From assembly GCA_947588775.1 (NCBI GenBank), contig CANPZQ010000035.1:1-15224 (forward strand): 15,224 nt of DNA, in the 5' to 3' direction. Position numbers and translations under genes: made by a program. This document shows, in pieces, positions 1-6,653 of this stretch (positions are counted from its first letter, which is position 1; each line of letters begins with the position of its first letter). Below the pieces are notes generated by a model. It saw nothing but the letters and a program-made list of their open reading frames with translations, ran no database searches and had not been told where the DNA came from. The DNA comes from an uncultured Clostridia bacterium (GTDB lineage Bacteria > Bacillota > Clostridia > Oscillospirales > Ruminococcaceae).

Positions 1-26
1 TTCCGCAGTTTCGCGCGCAACCCCGC

Positions 27-105
27 GCGGCGGGGAAAGCTCCTGCGTCAGTCCCACCCGCCCGCCCCCAGCACCTTCCTGCCATTCCCCCGCTTTCCCC
101 GCCGC
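27..105 (+). repeat. P2 palindromic repeat, copy A
   Basis: A perfect 14-bp inverted repeat (27-40 with 92-105, arm GCGGCGGGGAAAGC) encloses a C-rich core containing GTCCCACCCGCCCGCCCCC and TTCCTGCC. The same core with other arms recurs eight more times in the window. This copy lies downstream of the minus-strand gene that ends at 158. Its arm type and the CTCCTGCGTC that follows match the copies at 3957, 6246 and 13183. Confidence 0.85.
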
Positions 106-117
106 ACTCCCCCCTCC

Positions 118-147
118 AAAACACAAGCGGCCCCTCAAAAGGCCGCT
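118..147 (-). terminator. intrinsic terminator of the 158-1772 gene pair
   Basis: Read on the minus strand, a 7-bp GC-rich stem AGCGGCC/GGCCGCT (126-132 with 141-147) has an 8-nt loop and is followed by TTGTGTTTT. It lies 11 nt past the stop codon of the gene ending at 158, as expected for a rho-independent terminator. The tract is interrupted by two Gs, so its strength is uncertain. Confidence 0.6.
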
Positions 148-157
148 CTTCCCAAAA

Positions 158-1342
158 TTACAATCCCAATCCCCCTCCCCTACCCTCCCTCCCCCACCTC
201 AAATCCGGCCGGATTTTCTCCGGCGGGAGGGCGGTTTCGGGGTAATGTATGAAATCGAACGCGTAAGAATCGGATACGTCGCGGCGGAGGCCGTTTTCGG
301 TGCAGTAGCCCTTCAGGGTGATGCGGGTGCCGCTCACGCCGACGATGTAGTCGGCCTCGAAGCGCGCAGGGAGGCTGCCGCGGTATTCCTCGCAATAGCT
401 CTTAAGCCCGTCGCGGGCTTTGATTAGTTCGTCATGTTCTTTAACCAAATGCTTCGCCGGAGCGACGCTGAATCTCCCGATAACGCGAAAATCCATCTTC
501 GGGCTCGGGAGGACATAGTAAAACTCCGCCCGCGGGTCGTCGCCGCTGCGGATAAAATCCATCGAATACTTCGGGTGGTACCGCCTGTAATAGCACAAAA
601 CCGCGAAGGCGGCGGCGAGCGTCAGCAACGTGAAAAACGGATAGAAAAACGCCCGGTAACGCCTGAAAATTGTCCCCTCTTCGGCAAGAAGGCGGTTTTC
701 GTAGTTGTTTTTCGCAATTTCCCTGCGGCGCGCTTCGGCGGCCTCGGCAGGGAGAAATTCGAGGCTTTCGTTGTATCTCAGGGGGCCGTAATCCGATTCT
801 TTAAGATAATTAAGTTCAAGGGGATATTCCTCGTGAATATCCTTTTTAATGCCGTCCTCGGTATAGTATCCCAAAATAACATAGCGGCTCTCGCCGTTTT
901 CAAAGACATACTGCGTTTCGACGTGAAAGGGCATATGCTCTTTGCCGAATTCGTAAAGCTCGGGGATTCGGTCCTGCCAGATAAAGGAGGAAGCCCACAT
1001 TTTTTCGAGAATTTCGCGGCGGGGGCTCACCGACCATGCAAGAAAGCTCTGACGGGCTATGGTCGGCCGGCAGTAGAGCATGAAAAATTCCTCCGGAGGA
1101 TATTCCTCAAGCGACATGTCGCCCCCGCCCATAAAGGACGGGTTGATGACGAAGGAGCCGTCCTTGTAGTTCGGCCAATACCTCCATTCGACGGCATATT
1201 TCGGGAAAAGCTTAATCTTTATAATCGAAACGGCGGCGACGGCGATGAAAATCGCAAGAACCAAACCGGCTCGCTTCAGCCTTTTCACAAGAAGGCCGAC
1301 CGACGGAACGCCCATGCCGGGGTCGAAGCTGTATCTTCCCAT
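158..1342 (-). CDS. membrane-anchored protein of unknown function with two copies of a GYYTEnG motif
   Basis: 394 residues; I do not recognise the family. A hydrophobic segment at residues 26-46 and a second at 231-252 suggest two membrane spans, with a soluble domain between them (about 47-230) and another after the second (253-394). Each soluble part carries the same motif: GYYTEDGIKKDIHEEYPLEL at 158-177 and GYCTENGLRRDVSDSYAFDF at 345-364. The neighbouring upstream gene ends with a third copy, so the proteins share a domain and probably arose by local duplication. The start ATG lies 1 nt after the upstream stop codon, which suggests translational coupling, and only a weak GGGAA precedes it. 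The C-terminal tail is Gly/Arg-rich. The function is unknown; a cell-surface or envelope role is only inferred from the membrane segments. Confidence 0.8.
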   Translation of the reverse strand: MGRYSFDPGMGVPSVGLLVKRLKRAGLVLAIFIAVAAVSIIKIKLFPKYAVEWRYWPNYKDGSFVINPSFMGGGDMSLEEYPPEEFFMLYCRPTIARQSFLAWSVSPRREILEKMWASSFIWQDRIPELYEFGKEHMPFHVETQYVFENGESRYVILGYYTEDGIKKDIHEEYPLELNYLKESDYGPLRYNESLEFLPAEAAEARRREIAKNNYENRLLAEEGTIFRRYRAFFYPFFTLLTLAAAFAVLCYYRRYHPKYSMDFIRSGDDPRAEFYYVLPSPKMDFRVIGRFSVAPAKHLVKEHDELIKARDGLKSYCEEYRGSLPARFEADYIVGVSGTRITLKGYCTENGLRRDVSDSYAFDFIHYPETALPPEKIRPDLRWGREGRGGGLGL

Positions 1343-1343
1343 C

Positions 1344-1772
1344 TCAGTGTTCCCGGATTTTTTCGGTCAGGATAAAATCGACGGAGTATTCCTCGTGAAC
1401 GTCCTTTTTTTCGCCGTTTTCGGTATAGTATCCGTCGAGCGCGAAGAAGGTCCGCCCGTCGGCGTTATAGACGCTGCTGTCAAAGAAATACGGGCTGTCG
1501 GAGGCGTGCGACTTGCAGGCGGAAATCATTTTGTCGATAACGTCGTAAACCTCGAAATAGCGGGAATCCCACTCCTCGGAAACGCCCCAGCTCGAATTTT
1601 CCTCGAGCGTGAACTGCGGAACGGTGTAGGAGCCGCCCTCGCCGTCGACGGTGACGAACGTAACCTCGATTTTCGGGTGATTGAAGCCGTAGGACTGGAG
1701 CGCGTACCACCCGACGAGCGCAGCAACGACAACCGCCGCCGCCGCGATGAAAATTTTCGTGAACTTATGCAT
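1344..1772 (-). CDS. signal-anchored small protein of unknown function, paralogous to its downstream neighbour
   Basis: 142 residues from the ATG at 1772. An in-frame TTG lies at 1778 but sits only 2 nt from the GGAGG at 1781-1785, whereas the ATG has the ideal 8-nt spacing, so the ATG is chosen. Residues 5-26 are a hydrophobic signal anchor (IFIAAAAVVVAALVGWYAL) after a short basic N-terminus, and the rest is predicted extracytoplasmic. The C-terminus holds GYYTENGEKKDVHEEYSVDF at 114-133, nearly identical to the motif found twice in the next gene. A consensus promoter lies just upstream. The pair forms a two-gene operon ending in a hairpin terminator. No known family recognised. Confidence 0.8.
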   Translation of the reverse strand: MHKFTKIFIAAAAVVVAALVGWYALQSYGFNHPKIEVTFVTVDGEGGSYTVPQFTLEENSSWGVSEEWDSRYFEVYDVIDKMISACKSHASDSPYFFDSSVYNADGRTFFALDGYYTENGEKKDVHEEYSVDFILTEKIREH

Positions 1773-1802
1773 GGACAACGCCTCCGAAAATAATGTGTAT
1801 TT

Positions 1803-1831
1803 ATTTTAGCAGATTTTTTCGGGGAGGTCAA
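1803..1831 (-). promoter_or_regulatory. sigma-A promoter of the 1772-158 operon
   Basis: On the minus strand TTGACC (1831-1826), a 17-nt spacer ending in TGC (extended -10) and TAAAAT (1808-1803). Transcription should begin near 1796, leaving a leader of about 24 nt with the GGAGG at 1785-1781. A G-run cluster on the + strand (1821-1844) overlaps the -35 side. Confidence 0.8.
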
Positions 1832-1933
1832 GGGGGCGGGTGGGGAGCGTTCCATCCGCCCACATTTAAGCCCAAAGCAGTTAATGGAAAACGGTTAGTA
1901 GCGGCGAATCATCAGGCAAAAATTTTTTATAAT

Positions 1934-1950
1934 GTGGCCGCTTCGGCCAC
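1934..1950. other. perfect 7-bp hairpin in the divergent intergenic region
   Basis: GTGGCCG/CGGCCAC with a CTT loop. It is bordered by an A/T-rich stretch (AATTTTTTATAAT) on the left and a C-rich stretch on the right. It lies between two divergent promoters, 20 nt before the -35 of the 2040 gene. It could be an operator or a minus-strand terminator; the sequence does not decide. Confidence 0.4.
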
Positions 1951-1969
1951 TCCCACCCCCCTCCCCCGC

Positions 1970-1998
1970 TTGACGTTTCCCCATAAAAAGAGTATAAT
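1970..1998 (+). promoter_or_regulatory. sigma-A promoter of the spermidine-synthase-like gene
   Basis: TTGACG at 1970-1975, exactly 17 nt, then a perfect TATAAT at 1993-1998. Transcription should begin at about 2005. That would make an ATG at 2007 leaderless and supports the downstream start at 2040. Confidence 0.9.
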
Positions 1999-2039
1999 AT
2001 CCCCATATGAGCATTTTGGCTGCGGCGAAAGGAAAAATT

Positions 2040-3638
2040 ATGCAGAAATCTATCCTGAAAAATAAAGTCTACCTCTATCTCACCGAGTTCTTTGCGGGGA
2101 TGTCGGTGATGGCTGTCGAGCTCGGCGCGTCGCGGCTGCTGGCACCGTATTTCAGCTCCTCGCAGATTGTCTGGACGATTATAATCGGCACCATTATGAT
2201 TGCGATGGCTCTCGGGAACATCTACGGCGGGCGGGCGGCCGACAAAAACCCCGACCCCGACAGGCTCTATATCCGCGTGCTGATTTCCGCGGTATGGCTC
2301 GCGGCGATTCCGGTGCTCGGGAAGTACATAATCGTCGGGATTTCCGCCGTGATGATTTTTGCGGTGAATACAAACCTGCTGATTTGGGCGGCGTTCGCGG
2401 CGTGTATGATAATTTTCGTCTTTCCGCTTTTTCTTTTGGGAACGGTTACGCCCTCCCTTGTCAAATATACCGTCGACAGCCTTGACAAAAGCGGCCGAAC
2501 GGTCGGGCTTCTCAACGCTTCCAACACCGTAGGAAGCATTATCGGGACCTTCGTTCCGACCTTTGTGACGATTCCCTCCGTGGGGACGTCGGCAACGTTT
2601 TTGATTTTTGCGGGGATACTTCTTCTGCTCGCGGCGGTATATTTTCTCTCCGAAAAAAAGAAGCTTCTGCAAATCGCCGCCGCGGTCGTCGTGATGATTC
2701 TCTGCTGCGTTTTCGGGGCGAAGTCGAGCTTCGCGTTCTGGCAGGACGACATCGAGTACGAGGGGGAATCCGTCTACAACTATTTGCAGGTTACGGAGGA
2801 CGACGACGCGGTTATTTTATCAACAAACGTGCTATTCGGCGTTCAGTCGATGCTTGAAAAATCCGGCGGTTTAACCGGAATGTACTACGACTACGCGATG
2901 GCGGCTCCGTACATGGCCGGGGTATACGAAAAGGATTCCCTTGACGTTTTGATTCTCGGAATGGGGACGGGGACCTATGCTACGCAGTGTTCGCGGTACT
3001 TCGACAATCTCACTTTTGAGGGTGTTGAAATAGACGAAAAGATAATCGGCCTATCAAGGAGCTATTTTCAGCTCCCCGAGAGCGTAGAGGTTACGCTTTA
3101 CGACGGCAGGGCGTTTCTGAACGCGACCGACAAGAGCTACGACATTATAATGGTCGACGCGTATCAGGATATAACAATCCCGTTTCAGATGTCGACCGTG
3201 GAATTTTTCACGCTTGTTAAAAACCACCTTCGCGACGGCGGCGTTATGGTTATGAATATGAACATGCGCACCGGCGGCGGGGGAATAAACGACTATCTTT
3301 CGGACACCGTTTCGGCGGTATTCGACGAGGTTTACACCGCCGACGTTGGCAACACGACTAACGTCGAGCTTTTCGCGGCATGCGGAGGCGGGCTTTTGGA
3401 AAAAATGTCCGAAAACGCCGCAATGGAGCAAAACGAACAGCTCAGCGCGCTGATGGGGAGGATTTCCGAAAGGCTTGAGAAGTATTCCGCCGGCGAAAAA
3501 ATAATGACGGACAACCGCGCTCCGGTGGAGCTTCTGGGAATGCGCGCCATCGACGCGATGATAGCCGACGAGGTGGGGTACTATAAGAGTATTTTCAAAA
3601 ATTACGGGTTCAAGGGGCTGATTGACGCGGTGAGGTAG
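2040..3638 (+). CDS. fused membrane / spermidine-synthase-like protein
   Basis: 532 residues from the ATG at 2040, which has AAAGG 7 nt upstream; an in-frame ATG at 2007 falls at the predicted transcription start and has no ribosome binding site. The N-terminal half (about 8-225) holds roughly seven hydrophobic segments, beginning with an ELGASRLLAPYFSSS signature typical of fused MFS/spermidine synthases. The C-terminal half is a Rossmann-type, SAM-binding spermine/spermidine synthase domain: motif I LILGMGTGTY (304-313), acidic EID (330-332), DGR (355-357), VDAY (372-375) and TDNRAPVE (490-497). The amine-binding D..DP region of soluble SpeE is not conserved, so polyamine synthesis is not assured. 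No speD or speE neighbour is present, and the gene has its own promoter. Confidence 0.88.
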   Translation: MQKSILKNKVYLYLTEFFAGMSVMAVELGASRLLAPYFSSSQIVWTIIIGTIMIAMALGNIYGGRAADKNPDPDRLYIRVLISAVWLAAIPVLGKYIIVGISAVMIFAVNTNLLIWAAFAACMIIFVFPLFLLGTVTPSLVKYTVDSLDKSGRTVGLLNASNTVGSIIGTFVPTFVTIPSVGTSATFLIFAGILLLLAAVYFLSEKKKLLQIAAAVVVMILCCVFGAKSSFAFWQDDIEYEGESVYNYLQVTEDDDAVILSTNVLFGVQSMLEKSGGLTGMYYDYAMAAPYMAGVYEKDSLDVLILGMGTGTYATQCSRYFDNLTFEGVEIDEKIIGLSRSYFQLPESVEVTLYDGRAFLNATDKSYDIIMVDAYQDITIPFQMSTVEFFTLVKNHLRDGGVMVMNMNMRTGGGGINDYLSDTVSAVFDEVYTADVGNTTNVELFAACGGGLLEKMSENAAMEQNEQLSALMGRISERLEKYSAGEKIMTDNRAPVELLGMRAIDAMIADEVGYYKSIFKNYGFKGLIDAVR

Positions 3639-3747
3639 AGCGGGGAGATGGCGGAGGGCGGATTTTGGTTTGGCACGCTGAGCTGCGGCTCTTTCGTTCT
3701 GATTTCCGACTTTTGAATTCTGCGGCTCTTACCGGATTCGTTCCTCG

Positions 3748-3785
3748 CCCACCCCCGCTCAGCCCGTTGGGCTTCGGGGGGCGGG
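3748..3785 (+). repeat. P1 hairpin, copy a
   Basis: The outer stem CCC/GGG and CCCCCG/CGGGGG (3752-3757 with 3775-3780) is capped by AGCCC-GTT-GGGCT (3761-3773). GGATTCGTTCCTC precedes it, as at the 13434 copy, and CACGAATGGG follows it before P2. Confidence 0.7.
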
Positions 3786-3798
3786 GTTGTCACGAATG

Positions 3799-3883
3799 GG
3801 GCGCGGGGACGGAGCCGGCCGGGGCTGTTCCACCCGCCCGCCCACCCACTTTCCTGCGTTCCTCCCGCTCCGTCCCCGCGCCC
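3799..3883 (+). repeat. P2 palindromic repeat, copy B1
   Basis: A perfect 17-bp inverted repeat (3799-3815 with 3867-3883, arm GGGCGCGGGGACGGAGC) encloses a core with TTCCACCCGCCCGCCCACCC and TTTCCTGCG. It is the longest arm pair in the family. Confidence 0.88.
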
Positions 3884-3920
3884 GCTCTTTCCCGAGTTAT
3901 CGCGATGACCTTCTCTATCT

Positions 3921-3944
3921 TCTAACGCTCTAACGTTCTAACCA
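3921..3944 (+). repeat. three tandem 8-bp repeats
   Basis: TCTAACGC, TCTAACGT and TCTAACCA follow each other without spacing. Such short arrays can be binding sites or products of slippage; nothing else identifies a role. Confidence 0.55.
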
Positions 3945-3956
3945 TTTAAAAGAAGC

Positions 3957-4034
3957 GCGGCGGAGAAAGCGGGGACAGGGCAGGAAATGACGGGGGCGGG
4001 AGGGTGGGACCGACGCAGGAGCTTTCTCCGCCGC
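3957..4034 (-). repeat. P2 palindromic repeat, copy B2 (inverted)
   Basis: A perfect 14-bp inverted repeat (3957-3970 with 4021-4034, arm GCGGCGGAGAAAGC). The core is in reverse orientation; its complement reads CGTCGGTCCCACCCTCCCGC followed by TTTCCTGCCC. It is nearly identical in arms to the copy at 13183. Confidence 0.88.
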
Positions 4035-4095
4035 GGCGGTCGGCGGCGCAGAGAACTATTGCGTTCCGCGCGCCCAACCCCCGCCTAAGCCGAAT

Positions 4096-4129
4096 CCGTC
4101 CCCCGGAGTCGCAGGCGGAGCGAGGACGG
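4096..4129 (-). repeat. P1 hairpin, copy b (inverted)
   Basis: Stem CCGTCC/GGACGG (4096-4101 with 4124-4129) around CCCGGAGTCGCAGGCGGAG. The left flank GCCGAAT and right flank TGAGG are shared with the copy at 6012. Confidence 0.65.
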
Positions 4130-4236
4130 GTGAGGTTCGGGCCTTTGCAGGGGGCTTGGCTTTTTCCGAAACCGGATTACGCGCTTCTATCCTCTGAAGT
4201 TTTTGTGCTTCTATCCGGCTGAAAGCCTGACCCTCA

Positions 4237-4278
4237 CCCACCCCCGCTCAGCCCCGCAAGGGGGCTTCGGGGGGCGGG
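4237..4278 (+). repeat. P1 hairpin, copy c
   Basis: Outer CCC/GGG, then CCCCCG/CGGGGG (4241-4246 with 4268-4273), capped by AGCCCC-GCAAG-GGGGCT (4250-4266). Relative to copy a, the tip stem gained one C and one matching G. Confidence 0.7.
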
Positions 4279-4291
4279 ATTCGGCTCAGGC

Positions 4292-4374
4292 GGCGCGGGG
4301 CCTCCGCTAATTTCGTCTGTCCCACCCACCCGCCCACCCACCCTTCCGCGTTCCTCCCGCTCCGCCCCCGCGCC
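4292..4374 (+). repeat. P2 palindromic repeat, copy B3, with G-quadruplex motif
   Basis: Outer 9-bp inverted repeat GGCGCGGGG/CCCCGCGCC (4292-4300 with 4366-4374); the inner part of the arms is degenerate. The core carries six CCC runs separated by exactly one base each (4321-4343), so the minus strand has six GGG runs with single-base loops. The unit ends 54 nt before the MATE start codon. Confidence 0.85.
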
Positions 4375-4428
4375 CCTCCCACCCCACCCCCACACAAAAT
4401 CCCCTCAAAAAAGGAGCCATACCCACAA

Positions 4429-5907
4429 ATGGACGACAAAAAACTCGCCGCACAAAACGCGGCGTCGGAAGCAAAATACATACGAATGACCACCGAGCCC
4501 GTCGACAAGCTCGTCGCGACGCTCGCCGTCCCGACGATTATAAGTATGCTCGTCACGTCGTTTTACAACCTCGCGGATACCTTCTTCGTCCGCCAGCTTG
4601 AAAGCGACTCGATGATTGCCGCAGTCGGGATAGTTTTCCCGCTGATGGCGATAATACAGTCCTTCGGATTCTTCTGCGGCCACGGCTCTGGAAACTATAT
4701 CTCCCGCGCGTTCGGCCGCCGGGACTATGCCGACGCGGAAACGATGGCGGCGACTGGCTTCGGCTACGCCGTGATTTTCGGGCTGTTGATATGCGTTCTT
4801 GGAACGGCCTTCCGAAGCCAGTTTGTTTCGCTTCTCGGGGCGAAAACCGAGGCGACAGCCTCCGCTTCCGTCGACTATATGAAATGGATTCTCTACGCCG
4901 CGCCGTTCATGACCGGGGCGATAGTTATGAATAACCAGCTGAGAATGCAGGGCAACGCGTTTTTCGCGATGCTCGGGCTTACCTCGGGGTCAATCTTAAA
5001 TATAATCCTCGACCCGCTCTTCATCTTCAAAAAGGGCGACACGCTCTTCGGCGGCGCAATCACAATGCCGTTCGGCATCGGAATGGGCGTGGGCGGCGCG
5101 GCCCTTGCGACGGGCCTGAGCCAGCTTGTGAGCTTCGCAGTGCTTTTGATTGGAATTTACCGCAGCGACAATATAAAAATCCGCCTAAAAAACATGTCCT
5201 TTAAGCCATACTACTTTAAAGGTATAATTCAGGGCGGCCTGCCCTCTCTGGTCCGTCAGGGGCTTGCGAGTATCGCGACCACGACGCTTAATCATGCCGT
5301 CGGAATATATATTTCAAGCGGCGAAATGATAGACGCGGTCCAGGCGGCGATGACCGGCGTTTCAAAGCTGATGAACTTTGCGGCTTCGGCTCTTATCGGC
5401 TTCGGACAGGGCTTCCAGCCCGTCTGCGGCTTCAACTACGGCGCGAAAAAGTACGGCCGCGTCCGCGAGGCGTATTATTTCTGCTTCAGGCTGTCGTTTT
5501 TGGTGCTTGTCGCGCTCGCGGCTCTCGGAGTAATCTTCGCCCGCCCAATCACGGCCGCGCTTGCGGGCTCTTCCGAGCTTGCGCAATCGATAGCGGCGTT
5601 CACGCTTCGCTCGCAGCTTATAATTTTCCCGCTGATGTCCTGGGTGACGCTCTCAAACATGATGCTCCAGAACATCGGAATGACCGGGCGGGCCACCCTC
5701 GTCGCGATGACGCGTCAGGGGCTTACGTTCATACCATGCGTTTTAGGGCTTCCGCTTTTGATAAAGATTTTCGGCGGCGACCCGCTTCTTGGACTTGAGC
5801 TTGCGCAGATGTGCGCCGACGCGCTTGCGTTTATAATCGCCCTGCCGATAGGGCTTCAGGTGCTTAACGGGATGAAAAGGGAAGAGGGGGAGAAGGAAGG
5901 GAGTTGA
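4429..5907 (+). CDS. MATE family multidrug/sodium antiporter
   Basis: 492 residues, the usual length for bacterial MATE exporters, with about twelve hydrophobic segments. The N-terminal region reads LAVPTIISMLVTSFYNLADT (about 33-52) and is followed by FFVRQL and GIVFPLMAIIQSFGFFCGHG, typical of the DinF/NorM-like Clostridia clade. The second half repeats the fold with GFGQGFQPVCGFNYGAKKYG. Such proteins use Na+ or H+ gradients to export cationic or amphipathic compounds across the cytoplasmic membrane; the substrate cannot be read from sequence. The ATG at 4429 has AAGGAG 12 nt upstream, a slightly long spacing. The C-terminus is a charged tail (MKREEGEKEGS). The leader before the gene is almost G-free and follows a P2 repeat. 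No regulator gene is adjacent. Confidence 0.93.
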   Translation: MDDKKLAAQNAASEAKYIRMTTEPVDKLVATLAVPTIISMLVTSFYNLADTFFVRQLESDSMIAAVGIVFPLMAIIQSFGFFCGHGSGNYISRAFGRRDYADAETMAATGFGYAVIFGLLICVLGTAFRSQFVSLLGAKTEATASASVDYMKWILYAAPFMTGAIVMNNQLRMQGNAFFAMLGLTSGSILNIILDPLFIFKKGDTLFGGAITMPFGIGMGVGGAALATGLSQLVSFAVLLIGIYRSDNIKIRLKNMSFKPYYFKGIIQGGLPSLVRQGLASIATTTLNHAVGIYISSGEMIDAVQAAMTGVSKLMNFAASALIGFGQGFQPVCGFNYGAKKYGRVREAYYFCFRLSFLVLVALAALGVIFARPITAALAGSSELAQSIAAFTLRSQLIIFPLMSWVTLSNMMLQNIGMTGRATLVAMTRQGLTFIPCVLGLPLLIKIFGGDPLLGLELAQMCADALAFIIALPIGLQVLNGMKREEGEKEGS

Positions 5908-5910
5908 GAG

Positions 5911-5997
5911 GGGGCGCGGGGACGGAGCGGGGAGATTTGCAAAAGCTTTGGGGGGGGGGGGGGGGGACTGACGAAAACAGCGGAGGCCCCGCGCCCC
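5911..5997 (-). repeat. P2 palindromic repeat, copy C1 (inverted), core replaced by poly-G
   Basis: 11-bp arms GGGGCGCGGGG/CCCCGCGCCCC (5911-5921 with 5987-5997). The flank GACGAAAACAGCGGAGGCC is the complement of the matching part of copy B3. Where other copies have the CCC-run core, this one has an uninterrupted run of 17 G (5950-5966). Confidence 0.8.
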
Positions 5998-6011
5998 GGC
6001 CCGAGCCGAAT

Positions 6012-6047
6012 CCCGTCCCCCGGAGCCGCAGGCGGAGCGGGGATGGG
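6012..6047 (-). repeat. P1 hairpin, copy d (inverted)
   Basis: Stem CCCGTCCCC/GGGGATGGG (6012-6020 with 6039-6047, one G-T wobble) capped by CCGC-AG-GCGG (6026-6035). It is the same module as copy b, where the wobble position is a G-C pair. Confidence 0.7.
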
Positions 6048-6167
6048 TGAGGGTCGGGCTAAAAGCCTCGGCATACCGCCCAAGCCCCAAAAGGAACTCG
6101 CTGCGCTCGTGCTATCTTGAGTACCCCTCACCCCCTGCAAAGCTCCCGCGAACCCAAAGCCCGTTCG

Positions 6168-6194
6168 TCCCCCTCCCCCCCGAGGGGAGGGGGA
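6168..6194. repeat. perfect 11-bp C-rich hairpin (P1-like)
   Basis: TCCCCCTCCCC/GGGGAGGGGGA with a 5-nt loop, flanked by CCCGTTCG on the left and AACCGAAG on the right. It occupies the position of a P1 unit just upstream of the P2 copy at 6246 but has a different stem sequence. Confidence 0.65.
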
Positions 6195-6245
6195 ACCGAA
6201 GCTTTCCCGCATACCGTCCCCCTCCCGACCTTTGCGCGTGAGCCC

Positions 6246-6327
6246 GCGCGGCGGAAAAAGCTGTTGCGTCGGTCCCACCCACCCGCCCCCACACTTTCCT
6301 GCCCCATCCCCGCTTTTTCCGTCGCGC
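6246..6327 (+). repeat. P2 palindromic repeat, copy C2
   Basis: 16-bp arms GCGCGGCGGAAAAAGC/GCTTTTTCCGTCGCGC (6246-6261 with 6312-6327) with one G-T wobble. The core contains GTCCCACCCACCCGCCCCC and TTTCCTGCCCC. It ends 54 nt before the start codon at 6382, the same distance as copy B3 to its gene. Confidence 0.88.
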
Positions 6328-6381
6328 TGCAATCACACCCCTCAACAACCAACAATCCCAAACGAAAGGAGCCTCCCGCCC

Positions 6382-6615
6382 ATGGCACTCGGTGTATGGG
6401 GAATGTTCTTCCTCAAGCTGTTCATACTTCTTGCCGGGGTATATGTAATCGTTCTTCTGACCCCGAAGCTCGCCGCGTTTATCGACAAACGCCGCAAGCC
6501 CGACGACCCCGACAACCCCTCCCCGGACAATTCTCCGGAAATCCCGGAGCCGCGACCCGAAAGGGTGGAGGATGAAAAAATTTCGGAAAATCCCGCCGAT
6601 GGCGATAACAAATAG
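6382..6615 (+). CDS. small membrane protein with proline-rich acidic tail
   Basis: 77 residues from the ATG at 6382, preceded by AAAGGAG with 10-nt spacing; the frame stays open further upstream only through repeat DNA. One hydrophobic segment (about 7-27, FFLKLFILLAGVYVIVLL), a short basic stretch (KRRK at about 36-39), then a disordered tail rich in Pro, Asp and Glu (DDPDNPSPDNSPEIPEPRPE). No family recognised. The layout suggests a small inner-membrane protein with a cytoplasmic tail. It lies 38 nt upstream of proS. The ribosome binding site and the typical codon use support its being real. Confidence 0.65.
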   Translation: MALGVWGMFFLKLFILLAGVYVIVLLTPKLAAFIDKRRKPDDPDNPSPDNSPEIPEPRPERVEDEKISENPADGDNK

Positions 6616-6621
6616 TATAAT
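6616..6621 (+). promoter_or_regulatory. possible -10 element for proS
   Basis: A perfect TATAAT directly follows the stop codon of the small gene and lies 32 nt before the proS start. No -35 match lies 16-18 nt upstream, so this is weak evidence for an own promoter. No T-box leader fits in the short gap. Confidence 0.35.
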
Positions 6622-6653
6622 CAAAATTAAATATTAACAGGAGTAGAATTATT

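Larger units (their letters stand above)
3639..4428. other. 790-bp non-coding composite of palindromic repeats
   Basis: No convincing gene. In order it holds a module shared with the 13.3-kb region (3659-3746), P1 hairpin (3748-3785), P2+ (3799-3883), three tandem octamers TCTAACGC/TCTAACGT/TCTAACCA (3921-3944), P2- (3957-4034), P1- (4096-4129), an unassigned stretch containing two CTTCTATCC words (4130-4236), P1+ (4237-4278), P2+ (4292-4374) and a G-free leader (4375-4412) that ends at the ribosome binding site of the MATE gene. Open frames here are only artefacts of stop-poor GC-rich sequence. Confidence 0.75.

Noticed and set aside
434..1375. 313-codon plus-strand frame across the first gene
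   Set aside because: The minus-strand reading has membrane segments, a promoter, a ribosome binding site at the first gene and the shared repeated motif; the plus frame has none.
1832..1969. Degenerate P2-like C/G-run stretches (1832-1853 and 1951-1969)
   Set aside because: They resemble the P2 core but have no flanking inverted arms, so they cannot be called copies.
2007..2039. Upstream in-frame ATG for the spermidine-synthase-like protein
   Set aside because: It coincides with the predicted transcription start and has no ribosome binding site; the ATG at 2040 has AAAGG at the right distance.
5856..6332. Overlapping minus-strand frames of 115-170 codons in the 5.9-6.6 kb gap
   Set aside because: They translate the C/G-rich palindromic repeats into Gly/Pro/Arg runs, cross the G17 tract and lack start signals.
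6616..6653. T-box leader before proS
   Set aside because: Only 38 nt separate the upstream gene from proS and no T-box or antiterminator sequence is present.
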